A stretch of 64,000 nucleotides of DNA from Streptococcus parasanguinis. Its GTDB lineage: Bacteria > Bacillota > Bacilli > Lactobacillales > Streptococcaceae. The notes beneath the pieces are model-generated. The model saw only the letters and a list, made by a program, of their open reading frames with translations. It was not told the origin of the DNA and searched no databases. Shown one piece after another: positions 58,316-64,000 of this stretch (positions are counted from its first letter, which is position 1; every line of letters begins with the position of its first letter). Location: NCBI RefSeq assembly GCF_001073155.1, contig NZ_JVEE01000025.1, forward strand, positions 49,227 to 113,226, read 5' to 3'. The translations under genes and the position numbers were made by a program.

Positions 58316-60655
58316 ATGAATAAAAAAATCTTAGATATTCTGGAGTTTGACAAGGTCAAGCAACTCTTTGAACCCTATCTACAGACAGAACAAGGGGAGA
58401 TGGAGCTAGCAGCCCTTACTCCAACTGATAAAAAAGAAAGCATCGAAACGGCCTTTATGGAGCTAGAAGATATGGAGCAGATCCTCTTGGAAGAGCCTCG
58501 CTTTGCCGTATCGACCATTCAAGATGTCCGTCCAGTCGCCAAACGTTTGGAGATGGAGGCATCCCTCAATATCGATGAATTACTAGCGCTAAAAGCTGTC
58601 CTTCGGGTGACACATGAGCTCAAGGATTTCTACGACAACTTGGAAAATGTCCGTCTGGAAAGGCTCAATCGCCTCTTTGACAACTTGGTGGATCTTCCTC
58701 GCCTACAAGGTGGGCTTCAAGCTATCAACGAAGGTGGCTTTGTCGAGTCTTTTGCCAGTGAAAAATTGGCCAAAATCCGTCGTCGAATCCAGGAAAATGA
58801 ACACCAGGTCAGAGAGATTCTCCAAGACCTGCTGAAAAGCAAGGCCGATATGTTGGCGGATGCTGTGATTGCTAGTCGGAATGGTCGCAATGTTCTACCA
58901 GTAAAAAACACCTATCGTAACCGCATTGCAGGGGTGGTCCACGATATCTCAGCCAGCGGGAATACCGTTTATATCGAGCCTCGAGCAGTCGTCAATCTTA
59001 ATGAAGAAATTGCCAACCATCGAGCCGATGAACGCTATGAAATTATTCAGATTCTGGAGGAATTGTCTGACACCTTGCGCCCTCATGCAGCAGAGATTGC
59101 AAATAACGCTTGGATTATCGGTCACTTGGACTTGATCAAGGCCAAGTATCGGTTTATGCGCGATTGTAAGGCAGTGGTACCAGAGGTTAGCAGCAATCGC
59201 TCTATTCAGCTCTTGCAACTACGTCATCCTTTGATTGAAAATGCTGTCGCGAATGATCTGCATTTTACCGAGGACTTGACAGAAATCGTGATTACCGGTC
59301 CCAATACAGGGGGGAAAACCATCATGCTCAAAACGCTGGGACTAGCGCAAATTATGGCCCAGTCTGGTCTTCCCATCCTAGCGGATCCAGGTAGTCGTGT
59401 GGGCATCTTCTCACAGGTCTTTGCAGATATTGGAGATGAACAATCGATCGAGCAGAGCTTGTCGACCTTCTCCAGTCATATGACCAATATCGTATCTATC
59501 TTGAATCAAGTGGATACCGCCTCCTTGATCCTTCTGGATGAGTTAGGAGCTGGAACCGATCCTCAAGAGGGGGCTGGCCTTGCTATTGCTATCCTAGAAG
59601 ACCTGCGTTTACGCGGGATTAAGACCATGGCGACAACCCACTATCCAGAGCTCAAGGCCTACGGAATTGAGACTGCAGGAGTGCAAAATGCCAGTATGGA
59701 ATTTGACACAGCGAGTCTGCGTCCGACCTATCGCTTCATGCAAGGAGTTCCTGGCCGCTCCAATGCCTTTGAAATTGCCCGCCGTTTGGGCTTGTCTGAG
59801 ACTATTATCCAGGATGCCATGAAGATGACCAATACGGATAATGATGTCAATCAAATTATTGAAAAATTGGAGGCGCAGACCTTAGAAAGTCGCAAGCGCT
59901 TGGATACCATTCAAGAGGTCGAGCAAGAAAATCTTAAATTCAATCGCGCTCTTCGAAAGCTCTATAACGAATTGACCAGAGAGAGAGAAACAGAGCTCAA
60001 TAAGGCAAGAGAAGAGGCCAAGGAAATTGTGGACATGGCCCTCTCAGAGAGTGACCGTATCCTTCAAGGGCTTCACGCCAAATCCCAGTTGAAACCACAT
60101 GAGATCATTGAGGCCAAGGCTCAGTTGAAAAAACTCGCTCCTGAAACCGTCGACCTTTCTAAAAATAAAGTCTTGAAAAAAGCCAAAAAGGCGCGTGCTC
60201 CTAAGGTAGGTGATGAAATCTTGGTTATCAGCTATGGCCAACGTGGAACCCTGGTCAAACAACTCAAAGATGGCCGCTGGGAGGCGCAAGTCGGCTTGAT
60301 CAAGATGACCTTGGAAGAAAAAGAATTCAACCTCATCAAGGCTGAAAAAGAAGCAGCTCAACCTAAGAAACGCCAGGTGAATGTCGTCAAACGTTCAAAC
60401 ACGAGTGGGCCGAGAGCGCGTCTAGACCTCCGTGGAAAACGCTATGAAGAGGCCATGCAAGAGCTAGATGGCTTTATCGATCAGGCTCTGCTCAACAACA
60501 TGGCCCAAGTCGATATCATCCACGGGATCGGAACGGGAGTTATCCGTGAAGGGGTAACCAAGTACCTCCGCCGCAACAAACATGTCAAAAGTTTTGAATA
60601 TGCCCCCCAAAATGCAGGCGGAAGTGGCGCAACCATTGTTACGTTTAAAGGATAA
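58316..60655 (+). CDS. mutS2: MutS2, recombination inhibitor and ribosome rescue factor
   Basis: A MutS-family ATPase without the mismatch-recognition domain. In Firmicutes it has been linked to suppression of recombination and to splitting of collided ribosomes. The 779 residues have core and lever helices (about 1-300), Walker A GPNTGGKT (about 328-335), Walker [14 protein letters not shown] and a coiled coil at about 510-620. A C-terminal Smr nuclease domain covers about 703-779 ([21 protein letters not shown]). GTAGGAGAAAC precedes the start. Confidence 0.97.
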   Translation: MNKKILDILEFDKVKQLFEPYLQTEQGEMELAALTPTDKKESIETAFMELEDMEQILLEEPRFAVSTIQDVRPVAKRLEMEASLNIDELLALKAVLRVTHELKDFYDNLENVRLERLNRLFDNLVDLPRLQGGLQAINEGGFVESFASEKLAKIRRRIQENEHQVREILQDLLKSKADMLADAVIASRNGRNVLPVKNTYRNRIAGVVHDISASGNTVYIEPRAVVNLNEEIANHRADERYEIIQILEELSDTLRPHAAEIANNAWIIGHLDLIKAKYRFMRDCKAVVPEVSSNRSIQLLQLRHPLIENAVANDLHFTEDLTEIVITGPNTGGKTIMLKTLGLAQIMAQSGLPILADPGSRVGIFSQVFADIGDEQSIEQSLSTFSSHMTNIVSILNQVDTASLILLDELGAGTDPQEGAGLAIAILEDLRLRGIKTMATTHYPELKAYGIETAGVQNASMEFDTASLRPTYRFMQGVPGRSNAFEIARRLGLSETIIQDAMKMTNTDNDVNQIIEKLEAQTLESRKRLDTIQEVEQENLKFNRALRKLYNELTRERETELNKAREEAKEIVDMALSESDRILQGLHAKSQLKPHEIIEAKAQLKKLAPETVDLSKNKVLKKAKKARAPKVGDEILVISYGQRGTLVKQLKDGRWEAQVGLIKMTLEEKEFNLIKAEKEAAQPKKRQVNVVKRSNTSGPRARLDLRGKRYEEAMQELDGFIDQALLNNMAQVDIIHGIGTGVIREGVTKYLRRNKHVKSFEYAPQNAGGSGATIVTFKG

Positions 60656-60658
60656 TTG

Positions 60659-60688
60659 AAACCTAGCTGTTTATCAGCTAGGTTTTTT
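60659..60688 (+). terminator. mutS2 terminator
   Basis: AACCTAGCTG-TTTAT-CAGCTAGGTT followed by T. Confidence 0.92.
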
Positions 60689-60775
60689 AAAATTTTATAA
60701 AATGAAAATATTTGAAAGTTGTTGAAAAGGATTCGCTTTTAAATCTGATTTTCAGTAGGTCCTCCCTTTTAAAAG

Positions 60776-60784
60776 TGCTATAAT
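60776..60784 (+). promoter_or_regulatory. pepD promoter (extended -10)
   Basis: TGCTATAAT at 60776-60784, about 31 bases before the gene; the -35 is weak. Confidence 0.65.
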
Positions 60785-60814
60785 AGAGGCAATGAATGAT
60801 TTGGGAGGATACGC

Positions 60815-62233
60815 ATGCGTAAACGTGAAAGTGCAGATTCGTGTACAACGATTCTAGTCGGAAAAAATGCTAGCTATGATGGGTCGACCATTGTAGCACG
60901 AACAGAGGATTCTCAAAATGGCGTTTTTACGCCCAAGAAATTGATCGTGGTCAAACCGGAAGATCAACCACGTCATTATAAGTCTGTTTTATCAACTTTT
61001 GAAATCGACTTGCCAGATAATCCAGTTCGCTATACAGCGGTTCCAGATGCCATTCCTAAAGACGGGATCTGGGGAGAAGCTGGGATCAATGTCTATAATG
61101 TAGCTATGAGTGAGACAGAGACCATTACGACCAATAGCCGTGTGCTAGGGGCAGATCCTCTTGTAGAGAGTGGCATCGGTGAGGAAGATATGCTGACCTT
61201 GGTCTTGCCTTATGTTAAGACCGCCCGCGAAGGGGTCTTGCGTCTCGGAAAGATCTTGGAAGAGTACGGAACTTATGAGTCTAACGGGATCGCCATTTCA
61301 GATGTGAATGAAATCTGGTGGTTGGAGACCATCGGAGGTCACCACTGGATGGCGCGCCGTGTACCTGATGATGCCTATGTGACCAACCCGAACCAACTGG
61401 GAAGTGATTATTTTGAATTTGGCAATCCCGATGAGTTTCTCTGTGACCCGGATCTTGAACGTTTTGTCACAGAGCACCATTTGATTCTGGATCAAGAAGG
61501 GAAAGGTTTTAATCCACGCTATGCCTTTGGTAGCCAAAAAGACAAGGACCGTCACTACAATACACCGCGGGCTTGGGCCATCCAGCGTTTCCTCAATCCT
61601 GAAATCGAGCAGGATCCACGGAGTTTTGAGATTCCTTGGTGTCAAAAACCTTATCGCAAGGTGACGATTGAAGATGTCAAATATGTCTTGAGCAACCACT
61701 ACCAAGACACTATCTACGATCCTTATGGTCCTGAAGGAGATCACGTGAGTCAGCGGACCTTCCGGACGATCGGGATCAACCGGACCAGCCAGACAGCGAT
61801 TCTGCAATTGCGCCCCAATAAACCACAAGAAACGACAGGCATCCAATGGATTTCTTATGGCTCCATGCCTTACAATACAGCTGTTCCTTTCTTTACCCAA
61901 GTGGATACAACGCCAGACTACTTTGCCAATACGACGGCTAAGGTAACAACGGATTCCTTCTACTGGGCCAACCGGATTATTGCAGGACTAGCAGATCCTC
62001 ACTATGCTCACCATGTTGGTGATTTGGACGATTACCAAGAAACGACAATGGCCTGGGGACATGCGCGCATCAATAAAGTCGATCGTGCACTTACAGCAGG
62101 TGACACTGTTGATTTTGAGGCGGAAAACCAAGCTATGAGTGATCAAATCCAGGAAGCAACAGATCAACTCTTGGACAAGATTTTGCTCGATGCTAGCAAC
62201 CTCATGACCAATCACTTCTCCTTGAGTGATTAA
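60815..62233 (+). CDS. pepD: Cytosolic C69-family dipeptidase
   Basis: A 472-residue Ntn-type dipeptidase of family C69, probably acting on dipeptides from peptide uptake. It has a 9-residue propeptide (MRKRESADS) and then the catalytic Cys10 ([20 protein letters not shown]), with no signal sequence. The region [20 protein letters not shown] matches the family. TTGGGAGGATACGC precedes the ATG. It is a second, intracellular counterpart of the secreted enzyme at 37446. Confidence 0.93.
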   Translation: MRKRESADSCTTILVGKNASYDGSTIVARTEDSQNGVFTPKKLIVVKPEDQPRHYKSVLSTFEIDLPDNPVRYTAVPDAIPKDGIWGEAGINVYNVAMSETETITTNSRVLGADPLVESGIGEEDMLTLVLPYVKTAREGVLRLGKILEEYGTYESNGIAISDVNEIWWLETIGGHHWMARRVPDDAYVTNPNQLGSDYFEFGNPDEFLCDPDLERFVTEHHLILDQEGKGFNPRYAFGSQKDKDRHYNTPRAWAIQRFLNPEIEQDPRSFEIPWCQKPYRKVTIEDVKYVLSNHYQDTIYDPYGPEGDHVSQRTFRTIGINRTSQTAILQLRPNKPQETTGIQWISYGSMPYNTAVPFFTQVDTTPDYFANTTAKVTTDSFYWANRIIAGLADPHYAHHVGDLDDYQETTMAWGHARINKVDRALTAGDTVDFEAENQAMSDQIQEATDQLLDKILLDASNLMTNHFSLSD

Positions 62234-62278
62234 AAACCGCATATTTTCAGGCAGTTTACAAGATGTTTTCAGAAACGA

Positions 62279-62307
62279 TTGACAAACTTTTGAAAATCGA
62301 TTAAAAT
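62279..62307 (+). promoter_or_regulatory. Promoter of the glycine riboswitch transcript
   Basis: TTGACA (62279-62284), a 17-base spacer and TAAAAT (62302-62307). Confidence 0.85.
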
Positions 62308-62334
62308 AGAGAAAATTACATACGACCGAATGAA

Positions 62335-62520
62335 GTTTGCAGGAGCGTGAGTGACTGTGAATGGACGGAACTCTGGAGAGACCAGAAATGGCACCGAAGG
62401 GGCAAGGTAGAGGATGCATCTACTCAAACTCTCAGGTAAAAGGACAGAGCGAAAGATAGGGGAAGTCCCCTATTTTAAGCAGGACCAGAGTACATGTTTG
62501 ACATGTGCTCTTTCTTTTTC
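62335..62520 (+). promoter_or_regulatory. Glycine riboswitch with terminator platform
   Basis: The conserved aptamer core is visible: CTGGAGAGACC, GGCACCGAAGGGGCAA, ACTCTCAGGTAAAAGGACAG (about 62371-62449). Only one full aptamer is present; the sequence before it may be a ghost-aptamer stem. An ATAGGGG/CCCCTAT stem (62456-62473) and then a terminator stem GAGTACATGT/ACATGTGCTC (62488-62510) with a T-rich run follow. The downstream gene is an amino acid symporter. Confidence 0.95.
62488..62519 (+). terminator. Riboswitch terminator
   Basis: 10-bp stem with TTG loop followed by TTTCTTTTT, 40 bases before the symporter ATG; probably the ligand-dependent element. Confidence 0.85.
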
Positions 62521-62559
62521 TCTTTTCTGTCGAGCGGTCGATGAAAAAGGAGACAGAAA

Positions 62560-63891
62560 ATGGATCATGTATTGCAGTTTTTTCAACAACTCGATAATCT
62601 AGTGTGGGGCGCCCCGCTGTTGGTGCTCTTGGTAGGAACAGGGATCTACCTGACCCTTCGCTTGGGTTTGCTTCAGATACGCTACCTTCCAAAAGCTTTT
62701 CGCTTGATCTTTACAGAAGATGAGGGACACGGGGATATCTCGAGTTTCGGAGCCCTTGCGACAGCCCTAGCAGCTACTGTAGGGACGGGGAATATTGTAG
62801 GGGTGGCTACAGCGATTCAGACAGGTGGCCCAGGTGCCCTCTTTTGGATGTGGATGGTAGCCTTCTTTGGAATGGCGACCAAGTATGCAGAAGGGCTCTT
62901 AGCCATTCGTTATCGGACCAAGGATGACAATGGTCATATCTCAGGTGGTCCGATGTACTACATTCTTCACGGGATGGGAGAGAAGTGGCGACCACTGGCT
63001 ATTTTCTTTGCGGTTGCAGGAGTGTTGGTAGCCCTCTTTGGGATCGGAACCATGACCCAGGTTAATTCCATTACGGGATCCCTTCAAGCAAGTTTTGGAA
63101 CAGCTCCAGAAGTGGCTAGTGTAGTAATTGCTCTGGTGGTTTCGACCATCATCTTTGGAGGGATTCACTGGATTTCCAAAGTCTCTGAAAAAGTGGTTCC
63201 TTTTATGGCTGCTGCCTATATCTTTGCGACTGTCACGATCATTGCCTTGCATCTGGACCAATTGCTCCCAGCCTTAAAAGCAGTCTTTTCGGGTGCTTTT
63301 ACAGGGACTGCAGCCACGGGAGGTTTTGCAGGAGCAACGGTTAAAATGGCTATCCAAAAAGGGGTGGCGCGTGGAGTTTTCTCCAATGAATCTGGTCTCG
63401 GCTCTGCACCCATTGCAGCAGCCGCAGCGAAGACCAATGAGCCCGTCGAGCAAGGGTTGATCTCCATGACGGGAACCTTTATTGATACCATTATCATCTG
63501 TAGTTTGACAGGACTTTCGCTCTTAGTTTCAGGTGAGTGGATGGCGAAGGGCAGCACGAGTACCCTGACTCAGGATACGTTTACAGGCGTCTTTGGCCCA
63601 GTCGGAGGTATCATTCTGACCCTATGTTTGGTGCTGTTTGCGACTACGACTATTCTTGGATGGTCTTATTACGGAGAGCGGTGTTTTGAATTCCTATTTG
63701 GTGTTAAATATATCAACCTCTATCGGACCTTCTTTGTCTTTATGGTTGGACTAGGAGGCTTCCTTAAGCTGGATCTGGTCTGGGTGATTGCGGATATTGT
63801 TAATGGGCTGATGGCTTTGCCCAACCTGATCGCCCTTTTAGCTCTCTCCCCTGTCATCATCAAAGAAAGCAAACAATACTTTAAGAAATAA
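62560..63891 (+). CDS. Alanine/glycine:cation symporter (AGCS family)
   Basis: A 443-residue sodium- or proton-coupled symporter with about 11 helices. Family signatures are GGPMYYILHGMG, the segment ATAIQTGGPGALFWMWMVAF and the C-terminal FNESGLGSAP-type sequence, here FSNESGLGSAPIAAAAAK. The upstream glycine riboswitch points to glycine as a substrate. AAAAAGGAGACAGAAA precedes the start at 62560. It is a single-gene unit with a terminator at 63893-63915, followed by R2 copy F. Confidence 0.95.
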   Translation: MDHVLQFFQQLDNLVWGAPLLVLLVGTGIYLTLRLGLLQIRYLPKAFRLIFTEDEGHGDISSFGALATALAATVGTGNIVGVATAIQTGGPGALFWMWMVAFFGMATKYAEGLLAIRYRTKDDNGHISGGPMYYILHGMGEKWRPLAIFFAVAGVLVALFGIGTMTQVNSITGSLQASFGTAPEVASVVIALVVSTIIFGGIHWISKVSEKVVPFMAAAYIFATVTIIALHLDQLLPALKAVFSGAFTGTAATGGFAGATVKMAIQKGVARGVFSNESGLGSAPIAAAAAKTNEPVEQGLISMTGTFIDTIIICSLTGLSLLVSGEWMAKGSTSTLTQDTFTGVFGPVGGIILTLCLVLFATTTILGWSYYGERCFEFLFGVKYINLYRTFFVFMVGLGGFLKLDLVWVIADIVNGLMALPNLIALLALSPVIIKESKQYFKK

Positions 63892-63894
63892 GAA

Positions 63895-63918
63895 AACCCA
63901 GATCGCGAGGTCTGGGTT
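63895..63918 (+). terminator. Symporter terminator stem without T run
   Basis: AACCCAGATC-GCGA-GGTCTGGGTT, 10 bp, followed not by T but by CAGATTGAG, the same R2-associated flank seen at copy A. Confidence 0.8.
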
Positions 63919-63941
63919 CAGATTGAGAAAAATCATTTTAG

Positions 63942-64000
63942 AAACTTTCCTTAGGTGAGTACGGACGTCAGCGAACTTCGAAGAAGTTCCATGACTAATT
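63942..64000 (+). repeat. R2 structured element, copy F (cut by the window end)
   Basis: First 59 bases of the core. AAACTTTCCTTAGGTGAG and hairpin 1 with loop GAA are present; the rest lies outside the window. Confidence 0.88.

Overview
The window reads as a chromosomal segment of a viridans-group Streptococcus. The evidence is the gene order cbf-purR-x-rpsL-rpsG-fusA-gapA-pgk-x-glnR-glnA, the streptococcal-type RocS, CppA, PepX and DinB proteins, the split mevalonate clusters, and moderate GC with extended -10 promoters (TGnTATAAT). The lactate racemase locus and the overall protein sequences suggest a S. parasanguinis-like species, but the species call is an inference. No rRNA, tRNA, CRISPR array, prophage or intact insertion sequence is visible.

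Layout. 1-13.3 kb: 3'-end of cbf, purR, a membrane-anchored protein, the str genes (rpsL, rpsG, fusA), the glycolytic genes gapA and pgk, an aromatic-acid-exporter-like protein and glnR-glnA, followed on the other strand by rpoY-rnjA. 13.5-17.7 kb: tsaB-rimI-tsaD (t6A tRNA modification), azlC-azlD (branched-chain amino acid export) and a lipoprotein. 18-25.7 kb: a flavoprotein and a complete nickel-pincer lactate racemase system. larA-larB-larC-larD(glpF) are on the minus strand; larR-larE-DUF924 are divergent on the plus strand, with a perfect 19-bp palindrome between them. 25.8-33.1 kb: ebfC, a DEDDh exonuclease, rocS, pepX, an odd membrane protein with a possible papain-like tail, cppA and a serine hydrolase. 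33.2-42.7 kb: the mevalonate pathway, with mvaK1-mvaD-mvaK2-fni on plus and mvaS-mvaA on minus. Between these lie a secreted C69 dipeptidase and a PrsW-like membrane protease. 42.7-47.5 kb: an AT-rich accessory stretch of small membrane proteins, a TPR protein and an MFS exporter. 47.6-64 kb: a two-part ThrE exporter, pflB, dinB, recD2, lepB, rnhC, zapA-cvpA-mutS2, a cytosolic C69 dipeptidase, and a glycine riboswitch controlling an alanine/glycine:cation symporter.

The most interesting structure is not a protein. A 136-bp element (here R2) occurs six times (one copy cut by the window edge). It always lies directly downstream of a gene and in that gene's orientation. All five full copies have exactly the same core length, 9-bp inverted ends and three internal hairpins whose stems change by compensatory substitutions, so the fold is conserved rather than the sequence. 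At least two copies lie inside an intrinsic terminator and are flanked by a duplication of its 3' arm. A second dispersed element of about 182 bp (R1) occurs three times.

Other notable points are two unannotated membrane peptides of 36 and 37 residues with consensus promoters whose -35 overlaps a CcpA (cre) or cre-like site; a structured repeat region between rpsG and fusA; mutually exclusive hairpins in the rpsL leader; and a six-unit His-rich repeat in LarC.
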